Positions 35,278 to 46,890 of a stretch of 64,000 bases of DNA are shown here, one piece after another. Every line of letters starts with the position of its first letter. Position 1 is the first letter of the stretch. This DNA comes from Amorphophallus konjac. Its lineage: Eukaryota; Streptophyta; Magnoliopsida; Alismatales; Araceae. A program made the translations under genes and the position numbers. The notes under the pieces were generated by a model that made no database searches, was not told the origin of the DNA, and saw only the letters and a list, made by a program, of their open reading frames with translations. The stretch covers positions 290,084,200-290,148,199 of the forward strand of contig CM040125.1 of NCBI GenBank assembly GCA_022559845.1. Reading direction: 5' to 3'.

Positions 35278-37206
35278 AGAGGTAGGTCATCTCATGAACA
35301 GCAAGAAAATCCAGTTAGGAGCAAAAGCCCTCAGGTTTTGTTTGATTTCTTGCACTATAGACCATTAATTTCATGTTTTAATAGAACTATGCATACATAC
35401 ATATCTTTAGCCTTAATTGAAGTTAAAAGATACTCTCTTGTTCATTCACTACAACCTATGCATCTAGATAGCCTTTTTACTTCGTTTTATGATGGCTAGA
35501 GTAGTTAAATCTTCTCTAAAACATGATATGTTCAAAGCATGATCTTTTTTTTTATATACTGTCAACTGGGCTCTGACGGATCAGAGTTAGACCGTCACAT
35601 GCGTGTAACGACCTTACGATAAGCCGTCACATTCCCTGTTACCTTTAAATTTATCTGTTGTCTCTAACGGACCATAACTGGTGCGTTACAATACTATAAC
35701 GGCCCCACGATAAACCGTCACAGACCTGTGACGCGTCCATTCTAGACCGTTAGATTAACTGTGTCCTATCCACCTGGGACAATCAAGTTTACTTATAAAT
35801 AAGCCTAGTTATCTAGTTGTGACCTATTTTTCATGACTTGGAGTTTAGTGATCAATTCATTTGCATGTTTTGAGCATTTTGAGTCATTTTAAGTTATGTT
35901 AATTTCATGAGCTAAAACTCTATAGTTTGTATTTAAACATGATTTTACATGTTATATTGACGGAGTTTTATCATGGTTTCACATCGTTGCACATTCTTTT
36001 CTATCTATAGAGTGAATTTCTCTAAGTACATGGCATATATTCTGGTATATGGCCATTACTTCACACTTTTGCACTATAGGAACATATTCTTGAACTTGAG
36101 GACCTCTCTATTGGATATTCCTTCCAATGGACTAGGAAATCTGGTTTCAAGGCCTCCGTAAATCTCTGCGAGTCTGGGATTCCCACTAGGACACCGAGTT
36201 GGTTGTACCATGAAAGCCCAATTGTTATAAAGCACTATCAAATTTTCTGGTTCTAGATATGTAACGGATCCATATTAGACCGTCATGCTCATATAACGCC
36301 CTGATGTATGACCGTCACATTTACTGAGTCCGTTTTATTATTTCTGGATTCAGTCGTTCTAACGGATCAATGATAGACTGTCACGATCATGTAACGGCCC
36401 ATTGATTGACCGTCACAATTCTTGAGTGTTTTAACTCGAGGTTTGACCCAAGGGTTGATATTCCAAAGTTCTTATATAGACTATTGATGGTCTAGGACTT
36501 GTCATATTGTTCAAGATACTTAATTTAATTTATGAAAAAATAAGGAATGTACTGTTATGCTGCCGAATTATTTCCATGAGCATAACCTTGTTTCAAGTCA
36601 TTCTTGACCTCACATTTCTTCATTGAAGCATTCATTCATTGAACTACTGTTGTCATGAACTTATTTGAACCTGCTTGAAACATGGAGGTAGCTTGATTTA
36701 TACTTGAAGATGCGATCGAGCACTGATTGTGTTCAAGGGCTCTATGCTAGTCCCCTCGGCTGATTGTCGAAAACATACTATTATAAACCATGGGATATGA
36801 TGCTACTGGCCTTGCATTACGCTGGGAGTACTTTCTCTATAAATAAGTGAAGATCCACGGACATCATGAAAATACTTGTACATGACTTTCTTGTTTGTTA
36901 CGTGATATTCCACAGAAATTCACCAAATACTTGTGCATAAGCAAAAGATGTTTGGGTGATGACTACGTGGTATTGCTTGAACATTCTCATTACATTCATG
37001 AAGATGAAAGGCCATATCATGTTCTTGTTACATTCTTGATAGTTCATACTTGCTCATTCTATCTTACATGATCATCGTGTTACTTGGTTTAATCGCATGA
37101 TTGATCGCATTTGCATGATTTACCTTATTTCTTTAGAGCAAAAATGCTAATTATTTAAATATTGCTAATCATGTTGATGCGAAGATACCTATTGGGCAAG
37201 TGTGCT
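35278..37206 (+). repeat. Element C 3' LTR fragment
   Basis: It is homologous to 30068 to about 32010 of the 5' LTR, starting at AGAGGTAGGTCATC and including both inverted-pair clusters and the conserved block (36100-36209). The first 1.0 kb and the last 0.37 kb of the LTR are missing. Differences from the 5' LTR are scattered and frequent enough to suggest an older element than A. Confidence 0.9.
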
Positions 37207-37395
37207 TGTCACGCCCCGAGCCTTTATGACAGCGGGAGACTCGCTCGAGAAACGTGAACAGCCGGCATGGTAAGTCTCTTGCAAGCAAGAATGATCAGAG
37301 CGCAAGACAATCACACACATAAATGTAATTGCACAATATTTTCATCAAACCCCAACTTATTTCATAATAATCAAATATTTAAATACAATAACTTT
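37207..37395 (-). repeat. Inverted LTR end joined tail-to-tail to C
   Basis: The minus strand matches the last ~200 bases of the C LTR (about 32180-32380): GCTTACCATGCCGG, ATTATCTTGCGCTCTG-like and the terminal GTGACA. It lies head-on against the truncated 3' LTR, so it comes from an inversion or from a second, oppositely placed element of the same family. The terminus is at 37207. Confidence 0.8.
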
Positions 37396-37592
37396 CAACT
37401 TCTTTCAATCTATATAACGCCCATTAAGAGGGCGTCAATTATTTAATTAGTGCCTACTTATGTAGTCTTCAATTAAATGATGACCTGACAGGAGGCGTTA
37501 TTTACTTCGGCCTTTTTGAGTTTAAGTTTAAGGCCCATTAGGTGTATGTTTGTATATGGGTTGGGGCTTTGAACATTGGTTTAGTTTTCAAT
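37396..37592. other. Short unassigned stretch
   Basis: About 200 bases match nothing else in the window. It holds a small inverted repeat, ACGCCC-ATTAAGA-GGGCGT (about 37416-37434), and a related GGAGGCGTTAT further on. No gene is seen. Confidence 0.4.
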
Positions 37593-39011
37593 TCATTCAG
37601 GATTTCTATCCTTCAAGTTACCAGGGTTGCTACGATGCTTTTCTTGGATTTCATCTTTCAGCTTAAATGCATTTTTCTTCTCTACATCTAAGCATGCTGT
37701 CTCCTCTTCAAACAAGGACAACTTGGTTTCCAAAGCATCATTAACATTTTTCAGATTCTTAACTTGCATTTCAAGTAAATTACACTTTCCACATGAATTA
37801 GATGAGTGAACAATTTCATGGATATTTTTATTTAAAGTCCTATTTTCATATTTCACTCTTCTATATTTCTCATCTAACTCTTCATAAGCAAGTTCCCACT
37901 GTTCATTTGAAATGAGCTCAGTGTCAGAAATTACCTGTTCACTGTCGCTGTTGGCCATCATACACATCATTTTCACAAGTTCTTCAATATCTTGCTCCTC
38001 AGCATCGGTCGTGGGCTCATCTTCATCTTCATCGCTCCACGTCGCCTTCATGGCTTTCGGCTTCTTACCCTTGATGACCTTTCCCTTTTTCTTTTAGAGC
38101 TCGGGGCATTCTCCTCGCATGTGCCCCGCTTTCTTGCATTTATAACAAATAATTTCGGCGGCCTTGGATGGTTCATTTCTTTGTCTTGGCTGCCTCTTTC
38201 CCTTCCTGAACTTCCCGCCAAACCGTCTTCTTTGGCGCAGGAATTGTCTCACCTTTCTTGTCAGCATAGCAACTTCTTCATCATCAGTGGTTCCCAACGA
38301 TTTCTCTTAGCTCGAGACACTCTCCGGGAGTGCTTTCAAAGCAATTGGCCTTTTCTTCTTCGGATCCTCTTCCATCCTCTTTATCACATTGATCTCATAG
38401 GTCATTAATGACCCTATGAGTGCATCCACGGTGAGCGTTGTCAACTCCTTGGAGTCTTCTATCACGGTCACCTTGGTGTCCCAGCTCGGTGACAGTGACC
38501 TCAACACCTTCCGTACCAACTCCTTGTTAGTGAACTCTCTTCCGAGTGACTTCAGTCCATTGGTGATCTCCATAAGTCGCACGAACATCTGGGAGATATC
38601 TTCTTCATCTTTCATTCGAAACAGCTCATAGTCACGGGTCAGCATATTCACTTTCGTCTCCTTAACTTCTGTGGTACCTTCGTAGATAAGCTTGAGCTTG
38701 TCCCACATTTCATTGGCACTACTGCACATGGAGACACGAGCATACTCGTTAGGGTGAATAGCACACTGAATTATATTCAAAGCATTAAAATTCACAGTGG
38801 CTTTCTTTATAGCATCATCATCCCACATGTCCTCATCGGGGTGTACAACATACGGACCATTCCTAATAACAATCCATATTTCATGACTTTGCACTCTAAG
38901 AAATACGGTCATCCTATTCTTCTAGTAAGGGTAATTACTCCCATCGAAGAAAAGTGGCCGTTGAATAAAATGCCCTTCGGGCATCATCCCCTTGTTGAGG
39001 TTGTTGGCCAT
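37593..39011 (-). pseudogene. Element F1 gag (UBN2 type)
   Basis: One minus-strand frame starts at 39011 with MANNLNKGMMPEGH. The UBN2-type domain includes FFDGSNYPY, HEIWIVIRNGPY, FNALNIIQCAIHPNEYARVS and MCSSANEMWDKLKLIYEG, ending at about 38350 with GSLMTYEINV. A CCHC knuckle, CYKCKKAGHMRGEC, lies at about 38105-38150; an acidic region and coiled coil run to 37593, where the frame ends in unrelated sequence. In-frame stops lie at 38922, 38307 and 38094. The stop at 38922 is TAG where F2 has TGG (Trp), a G-to-A change visible within the window. No second knuckle or pol follows. Confidence 0.88.
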
Positions 39012-39061
39012 TCCTAACAGATCACTCTAAAACCGCAAGGTTTCTAAAAAATAGAGCTGAG

Positions 39062-40464
39062 GCTCTGATACCAATTGTTGGCCTGGTTAGTAGGCAATTG
39101 AGAGGGGGGTGAATTGATTGCCCACCCTTCTCCAGAAATTTTAAACGGAATCCAGACAAACCACAGATATGAAAAATAAACCTAAGACAGAGCCAGATTG
39201 GAACGAATGAAATTAAGGCAAGCAAGCTCTCACAACTTCCCAGCGCAGGAATAAGCTCACTTGGACAGCAATAGATGAACGGACAGTTGAGCAAACTCTT
39301 GTCTCACCGACTCACACTCGTATTAGCGAACGGAAAGATAGATATCAGCAATCACAAAATAAGTAAACCACGGCACAGTGATTTTTAGGTGGTTCGGATG
39401 CACCAAGTGCCGTCCTATGTCCACCCCTCTCACCTCGAGAGGATTTCACTATAAACGCTGCTCGATGGCAGCAACCACACAAATGGGCTTGACGGCCCAC
39501 ACACGTGGGTTCTCGCACGACAATGAGACACCCCACACACACTCGGAGCAAGCTCTAAAATCATCTAGATATGAGAAATAGAATGGAAAAATTACAAGCC
39601 CAGTTCTGAGAATATCGATCTAAGCACAAATCACTAAGAAAATGATAAGCAAGATGATCTACCCCACAAAACCTCAAACATGCTAGGAGAATAGAGAAGG
39701 TAGCACTTAGAACAAATGAACCGAAGGTTGGATGAAGTCGGTGTAGAGGATGTAGTCGCCCGAAGCTCCAGATGAAGAGGATGCAGTCCGCGACCTCCAA
39801 ATCTTGGCTCAGGCTTGATGGAAGATGACCTTTCACAGCTCTCCTTCACCTCCAGCAGATGGAAGTGTCGACACCTTTATCAAGAGTGTCGACACCAGGG
39901 CTTCCAGAGACCGATACTCAAGAAGAACTCTTCAGGAGTCTCCACACCTCCTTCCTAGCAGGTCAACACCTTGGGCATACAGAGACCGTCAGTACAAGAA
40001 GACTTCACTTACAGAAGGTCGACACCTCGGTGACTCCAGAAGCTAAAGATTAGATTGCTCTAAGGAATGTCGACATGTCCTTTACTAGAGGTCGACACTA
40101 TGGGTTTTAGAGAACGTTACATTGGCAAATCTACAAAGATGTGTCGACACCTTGGTCCAACGTGCCGACACATTGGACTTTCAAAAGAACAATTAGATTG
40201 GCAGTCTTCCTAAGAAGTGTCGACACCTTCTTACAGAAGGTCGACACCTTGGACCATCCAGAAGTATTTTTAGTCTACTGTCTGTCAAATCAAGGGTCAA
40301 TCCAGAGAGTGAAAAGTCATGTCGCAAATACTCAAAAACACGGATTTTGAGGTCTGGATGGGGTACTCAGGATGCGGGACGAGTGACGCTACCGGGCTAA
40401 GACGTATGATGGACTCGATGTGCGACCAGCACTAGCATGCTAAAGGCAAGCCGGGCGACTTCAG
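39062..40464 (-). repeat. Element F1 PBS and 5' LTR
   Basis: PBS complement GCTCTGATACCA is at 39062-39073; the LTR edge is at 39076 (TGTTGGCC). It includes the conserved Copia motif (39380-39428). From 39076 to 39862 it is near-identical to F2; from 39862 it differs and carries paired GTCGAC sites with a period near 74 bp. The right edge is set where the second gag copy begins and is uncertain. Confidence 0.65.
39862..40250. repeat. Paired GTCGAC array in F1 LTR
   Basis: Cores of the GTGTCGACAC type lie at 39867 and 39888, then 39962 (degenerate) and 40018, then pairs at 40069/40091, 40143/40164 (degenerate) and 40219/40240. Pair members are 21-22 bases apart and the last pairs repeat every 74-76 bases. 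Confidence 0.8.
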
Positions 40465-40955
40465 TCCTTGTTAGTGAACTCTCTTCCGAGTGACTTCAGT
40501 CCATTGGTGATCTCCATAAGTCGCACGAACATCTGGGAGATATCTTCTTCATCTTTCATTCGAAATAGCTCATAGTCACGGGTCAGCATATTCACTTTCG
40601 TCTCCTTAACTTCTGTGGTACCTTCGTAGATAAGCTTGAGCTTGTCCCACATTTCATTGGCACTACTGCACATGGAGACACGAGCATACTCGTTAGGGTG
40701 AGTAGCACACTGAATTATATTCAAAGCATTAAAATTCACAGTGGCTTTCTTGATAGCATCATCATCCCACATGTCCTCATCGGGGTGTACAACATACGGA
40801 CCATTCATAATAACAATCCATATTTCATGACTTTGCGCTCTAAGAAATACGGTCATCCTATTCTTCCAGTAAGGGTAATTACTCCCATCGAAGAAAAGTG
40901 GCCGTTGAATAGAATGCCCATCGGGCATCATCCCCTTGTTGAGGTTATTGGCCAT
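40461..40955 (-). pseudogene. Element F2 gag N-terminus
   Basis: The minus strand starts at 40955 with MANNLNKGMMPDGHSIQRPL and is open for 164 codons through the UBN2-type domain (NYPYWKNRMTVFLRAQ, MCSSANEMWDKLKLIYEG). It stops abruptly at the junction near 40464, where the F1 LTR region begins, so the knuckle and everything after it are missing. It is nearly identical to F1, and keeps the Trp that F1 has lost. Confidence 0.85.
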
Positions 40956-41005
40956 TCCTAACAGATCACTCTAAAACCACAAGGTTTCTAAAAAATAGAG
41001 CTGAG

Positions 41006-42477
41006 GCTCTGATACCAATTGTTGGCCTAGTTAGGAGGCAATTGAGAGGGGGGTGAATTGATTGCTCACCATTCTCCAGAAATTTTAAACGGAATCCAGA
41101 CAAACCACAGATATGAAAAATAAACCTAAGATAGAGCCAGATTGGAACGAATGAAATTAAGGCAAGCAAGCTCTCACAACTTCCCAGCGCAGGAATAAGC
41201 TCACTCGGACAGCAATAGATGAACGGACAGTTGAGCAAACTCTTGTCTCACCGACTCACACTCGTATTAGCGAACGGAAAGATAGATATCAGCAATCACA
41301 AAATAAGTAAACCATGGCACAGTGATTTTTAGGTGGTTCGGATGCACCAAGTGCCGTCCTATGTCCACCCCTCTCACCTCGAGAGGATTTCACTATAAAC
41401 GCTGCTCGATGGCAGCAACCACACAAATGGGCTTGACGGCCCACACACGTGGGTTCTCGCACGACGATGAGACACCCCACACACACTCGGAGCAAGCTCC
41501 AAAATCGTCTAGATATGAGAAATAGAATGGAAAAATTACAAGCCCAGTTCTGAGAATATCGATTTAAGCACAAATCACTAAGAAAATGATAAGCAAGATG
41601 ATCTACCCCACAAAACCTCAAACATGCTAGGAGAATAGAGAAGGTAGCACTTAGAACAAATGAACCGAAGGTTGGATGAAGTCGGTGTAGAGGATGTAGT
41701 CGCCCGAAGCTCCGGATGAAGAGGATGCAGACCGCGACCTCCAAATCTTGGCTCAGGCTTGATGGAAGATGACCTTTCACAGCTCTCCTTCACCTCCAGC
41801 AGATGGGAGCACCTTCTTCTCCTACAAGGCAAAAACCCACGTTAGAAGCTCTCTTGGATTGTTCGATCGGAAGGAAAGGGGCGGCTATGTATATCAAAAG
41901 GCTTGAAGCCCCAAAGGACATAAAAACCCTTCCAAAACCCCTTTGATAGCACACACAAAGTGTATAGGATGCCCTAAGGCCATTAGGGTCACAAGCCAAG
42001 CCAAATGGATCCTTCAAATAAGGGTTCAAAACAGATCCGAAATACCCGTTCGAATGTTTAGAAAAAGTGTCGACTCATGGAGTCGACTCTTTTTCGTGAA
42101 TGTTCTGCCAGAACATATATAAAAATAAAACTGAGAAACAAGTGTCGACCTATGGGGTTGACACTTTTTTAGCAAGTGTTCTGGCCTGTGAAGAGTCATA
42201 ACATTCGTGGAGAAAAGTGTCGACTCATCATGTCGACAATTTTTCACGAACATTCTATTTTCACAGAAATGAATAAACTTACCTGAAAGTGTCGACTTAC
42301 GAAGTCGACACTTTTTCCCGTGAGTTCTGCCTTAGTAGAACAGCAGAACCCTGGTGAAAGTGTCGACCCCCTAGGTCGACACTTTCTGCCAGCGTCCTTA
42401 CATTTGACGCAAGGTAGAAACTCCGTAAGTAAGTGTCGACCCCTGAGGTCGACACTTTTTCTGACAGCAGTAAAACA
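41006..42477 (-). repeat. Element F2 PBS and 5' LTR
   Basis: PBS complement is at 41006-41017; the LTR edge is at 41020 (TGTTGGCC). The conserved Copia motif is at 41324-41372. U3 (41807-42477) differs from F1 and holds six palindromes. The outer edge at 42477 (plus strand TAAAACA) is a guess based on a TGTT start beside the palindromes; the length would then be 1458 bp, close to the LTR of E. Confidence 0.6.
42062..42460. repeat. Six GTGTCGAC palindromes, ~73-bp period, in F2 LTR
   Basis: Hairpins of the form AAAGTGTCGAC-CC-N-GG-GTCGACACTTT begin (GTGTCGAC) at 42067, 42142, 42217, 42289, 42360 and 42433, giving steps of 75, 75, 72, 71 and 73. Arms are 10-15 bp with loops of 3-6. The sequence between hairpins is not conserved. 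Confidence 0.92.
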
Positions 42478-42757
42478 TCAATAACTTCAATTGAAAGCTC
42501 CACAATTCAACAACATGTATCAAGGTTGAACAAAATAGTTCATAAAACTCAGATATACATGGTTGAGCATGATTTCTACCAGATCAGTCCATACACACTA
42601 AGATCCATTTAGACATTTGTTCTTACCTTGGCCTTGAGTGATAGAGTGAAAAACTTCATAAATATCCTGCATTCACAATTTCCCATTCAACTCAACATCT
42701 CAATTTAACAAATGAAACTTTCACAATCACCACATACTGAATTCCACATTCAAAGCC
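42478..42757. other. Unassigned stretch between F2 and G
   Basis: It is AT-rich with no gene seen and no match found to the 5' LTR of G beyond 42758. It may be the outer part of F2 or unrelated sequence. Confidence 0.4.
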
Positions 42758-43695
42758 CCCTTTCAAGCTTGGACTAGGGACACTATTTATAGAGCCCTAA
42801 AAGTCCAATCACGAAATTGGATTTTCCAGTCAGTATTAATCCGAGTTTTCAAAACAAAAATTGTGGATAATACTCTTATCTCCCACCCAAATTGAACGGC
42901 ACCTCATTTGGTTGAGAAACCGCGGAGAAAATTGTGGAGGATGGTGAAGGATTAACCACGGGTAGAGAGAGAAAATCTCAAACAATCTGCAGGTTTCGAG
43001 CATGTACACGGTCGCGCGATAGACCGCCCATACCATTACACGGTCAAATGCTAGACCGTCCAATGCTATCGGTGATAAATAAATAAAAATGTGAAATTAT
43101 CTAATTATCCATCGAACTGACCGGCTATCATGGCGTTGGACTCTTGAGGATAAAATGGTCTACTGCTAGACCACTCAGTGATTAGAACGGTCCAATGGTA
43201 GGCCATTTACATATGTCGGTGATAAATCCAGAAAAATAGGATCAATAGATAATTATCTGAAAAACCAACGAGCTTAGGACTCTGGGATATGGACGGTCTA
43301 ATGTCCGGCCGTTTAATGGGGATAAACGGTTGAACCCAGACCATTCAAGGACTTGTCGGTGGAAATTCAAAAAATCAAATAAATATCCAATAAATCATTG
43401 AACGGTTCCAAACAAACCGCCCAGTCACTGAACGGCCGGTCGCTAGACCGTGTAAAGCCTGGACGTTTGAAATTAATAAAACGGGATAAATGAGCCCATT
43501 TAACCCAAAACCAAGCAAAATCGAGACCCATTAAGCCCGAATTCGAGAGCAAACCTTGCCAGGGAGGGAGATACCCATAAAATAAGCCCAAAGACGTGCC
43601 TGAAAATAGCCCAATGTGTAATGGACAACTCGAGGCATCAACAATTGATGGTAAGAGAAATGACTCAACTCATAGGCAAAAAACGGGTGTCAACA
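42758..43695 (-). repeat. Element G 3' LTR (U3 part)
   Basis: It is near-identical to 55269-56215. It holds eight or so ACGGTC...GACCGT pairs, for example ACGGTCGCGCGATAGACCG at 43007 and ACGGTCAAATGCTAGACCGT at 43040. Homology stops at 42758, so R/U5 of this copy is missing or replaced. Confidence 0.85.
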
Positions 43696-46600
43696 TATGC
43701 CCCTCCTTAACGTCCTCTTTGTAGGGGAGCGAGCGGAGGTGAAGCGAAAGTGAAATGGAACATGGAGATGAAGCAGAAATGAAGCGGAGCGGATTGAAAA
43801 GCGGGTGTTAAGTCAAAAACACCCGTTTCTGCCAACGAGCGATAGGAATCTTCCGAAAAACTCCGAACCAAACACATGGAACAATCGAACCAAAATGACA
43901 CCAATTTGGAGAAACTAAATAAACAAAAAGAAAAACACACGATCAACCTCACGGGGGATACAATCCCGCGAACCAATGCGGGGAGCAGAATAAGCAGCAA
44001 AAGTAAAGAAACAGACTAAAACTCCAGAAGGGGACCTTCAGTCAATCAAACCAGGTGAACGGATCAGAGAAAACCTTCCAACTCTGAGTGGAATAGTTCC
44101 TTCTTACTCGAAACCAGGAACGCACAGTCATCCATCACAAATGAGACACTTTCAAACAAACCATGGGTCATGAATGCTCAAAAGATGCGTATGATGCATG
44201 CTGGGCTAAAATAAAAGAAATCATTAAAACAAATGTAAGCAAAGCCACAAAATAGAAAATACTCGAGAATAATATTGCTAGACTGGGGCAAATCAGGGTC
44301 AAGATACTATCCGCAACCACGGTGTGCGAGACAGAACCATCCTCCCCAATTTTTCCCAACCTAACGGCCTATCCGATGATTAAACACGTGCACCTAGATC
44401 ATCATCATTTTTGTTAGAGGGGAACGTCAGATCCTGGAACACATGAATGACCAGCCGGTTCTCAAGATAATATAATAATATAGATACCATATAGTAATGC
44501 AATAATGAGTAGGGATAGAGAACTATACCTGACTTACCTACGCATGCGAAACGATATTTTTTTTATTTTCATTTTCTGATTTTTATGGATTTTCATGTAT
44601 AAGATAAATATGACAAACAAGCAAGTATAAACATAGCGAAGATAACATAACGATTAACTGAACGACAAACAACATGACATAACATAACGATCAAATAAAA
44701 TGGGAGACAATGCAACATAATATGACAAAGGCAAATGAGCACATATGTAATGGCATGAACAAACAACATGCATGTATGAACACGATGTGACAAGACAACA
44801 ACGCGGTGGAACAACACACGGTTGGGATAAGAACATGAGGGATGACCACACGGTTGGGATAAAATATGGGACATAAAGGGGCGACTAACAACATGTGCAA
44901 GACAACTAACAACACGCGATGAGGGATAAAATAACATGCGTGGGACAAAGACACGTGGGATGACACGGAGGGATAAAGACATGTGCGGGATAACACGGGT
45001 GACAGCACAGAGGAACATAGATATATGCGACAAGGACACAGAGGGACAAAAGATGCGAAGGACCACAGACATGGCGGGTCAAAATCATGACATATACGCT
45101 CTTCAATCAAATCCCAAGATCAGAAGAAGCAGAACCGTCAGGTTCATAATCGTGAAGCAATGCCCTCTCATGGAGACATGATGCAGCGAAGCGAAGTTGA
45201 GTTGAGTAGGACATGAGCTTCAGAACAGATCCAGAGATAGGATTGAAGAAAGGGAGAAGAGATAGGAACATGAGGCAAAGCAAAAGACAGAGCAAAGAAA
45301 GGTTGAACCTGCAACTTGCAACCTACAAACTTAGCAAACAAATTATACATGTCCTCAAACAAATAGATGGAAAGGAATAAAAGGCAAATGTTTTTAATTG
45401 TTGACAACTTTTTGATTTTTTTAGATTTTGGATTTTGAATTTGATTTTTTTTAAGATTCTGGCAATATTTGAATTTTTTTGGGATTTTGATAATATTTGA
45501 TTTTTTGGGGATTTTGATAATATTTATTTTTTTTTGATTTTGAAAATATTGCTATCTGCAGCATCCAAGGATGGGTTCAAGCTACTGGCCAAGGGGTCAT
45601 CATTCCGCCCCCTCTCATTAAGGACTTCCTGTGAGTAGGGCGTGCATTTGAGGGTGGCTTACCACAATCAGCCGTCTCTGAAGAACGGTGCCCCTACTAA
45701 GGCCATACCCGGGATTCAACCTAGTCTAAGAGAGAGAAATAGAAGAAAATGGGGGACAAGCTTCATGCAGGAGGGTAGATGTCAGGATTCTGCTTCCTCC
45801 CAAGGCACCACCCCTCAAAGAGTAGGTCTGTTGCGCCGTGGCTTTGAGTCTTTAATCATAATTTTGCATTGATTTTCATACATAATTTTGACATAGCCCT
45901 TATTGACCAGATATTGAAATAAAGCTCCTTCTTGATTTTGACACGCATGATGTTGCACTACCCTTCACCGTTTTATGCGAACCTCATCTCTTGCCTTAGG
46001 AGAAGCAGGTCCAGTTACTAGGATCAGGGGCATTTTTCATGGTGTTTTTCATTCATTTATTTTTTCTAAGACTGTCCCTATTTAAAAGCTCTCTCGTATT
46101 AAGGAATACCTAGGTTGGTTATCTCATCCATCACTCTCTTGTCCCTGCACTTGGCTGAGCAAAGAAGAGAAAAGGCCCTCGTGCATACCCATAGTATGGC
46201 CAAAGCCGCAACGGTGTGCCTAAGAGGAATCGGCTATGGCTCGCTGTGTAGTGTGTGAAAAACCCATGCTAAAAGGTCACCCTCAACAATCGGGGAATGA
46301 AATTCAGACCCCCAGCATGGAGCTATCACCAGCCTAAGGATGCTACAGAAGCGAACTCATTTTTGACTAAGCAAACTAACTAATGCCTCAAGCCACTCAA
46401 CCATGTTTTAAGGAACCAATATTATAACCGCGTGCATGAAGAAACATAAGCAATAGCGATAGTAGCATATTCTTTGCACAAAACAAAAGATACCTTTGCA
46501 TATTCATAGCATGAAAGTAGCATCCTGAAGCATTTTCGATCATCAAGGTTTGAGGAGCGCGAGCAGCTTTGTATTCCTTACTTGCCAGGATAAAGGATGA

Positions 46601-46890
46601 AAGGAGAGCAAAGGATTAGATTCCTCGACACACAGAGGAGCAACAGACATCATACTGGATGAAGAAGAATAAAAAAGGAAGAGAGACGAGGGCTAGAACT
46701 TCCTCGCTAAGGCCCTGAGGCCCTGATAACAAGGAACCAGATACAGAAGGAACTAGATCAACTGAGATCAAGGCGGGCAAAAGCCTCGAAAATAGCAAGA
46801 AAAAGGGTAAGAACCCCGAAAGGGTGAGGAGGAGTTAGCAGAAAGAGCAGGAGGAAAATCATCTGACGTGATCAGAGAAAAGGAATTAGA
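43696..46890 (-). other. Element G 3' non-coding region
   Basis: No coding frame is supported; open stretches at 44593-45110 have the cysteine- and leucine-rich composition of a non-coding strand. 44640-45080 is a degenerate short repeat of GGGACAAAGACATG-like units. 45410-45550 repeats GATTTTGATAATATTTG about four times. The remainder shows nothing recognisable. Confidence 0.55.

Larger units (their letters stand above)
29070..37206 (+). mobile_element. Element C: Gypsy retrotransposon with truncated pol and 3' LTR
   Basis: It is plus-strand Ty3/gypsy. The 5' LTR is 3311 bp (TGTAGTGACC...GACATGACA), followed by PBS, gag, protease, RT and the first part of RNase H. At about 35250 the coding region breaks and joins, via about 27 bases, an LTR fragment lacking its first 1.0 kb. 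Integrase is absent. The gag and RT signatures and long LTRs suggest a Tekay/Del-like chromovirus, but the chromodomain region is lost. Confidence 0.9.

Noticed and set aside
42062..42460. Regularly spaced repeats resembling a CRISPR array
   Set aside because: The repeats are palindromes in a plant LTR with divergent arms; there are no cas genes and the context is eukaryotic.
44593..45110. Open minus-strand frames of 139-159 codons
   Set aside because: They are overlapping frames in a degenerate GGGACAAAGACATG-like repeat; composition is Cys/Leu/Ser-rich with no domain, and they lie in the expected 3' non-coding part of G.
43696..46890. Possible env-like gene in G
   Set aside because: No open frame of useful length with signal peptide and membrane segments was found on the element strand.
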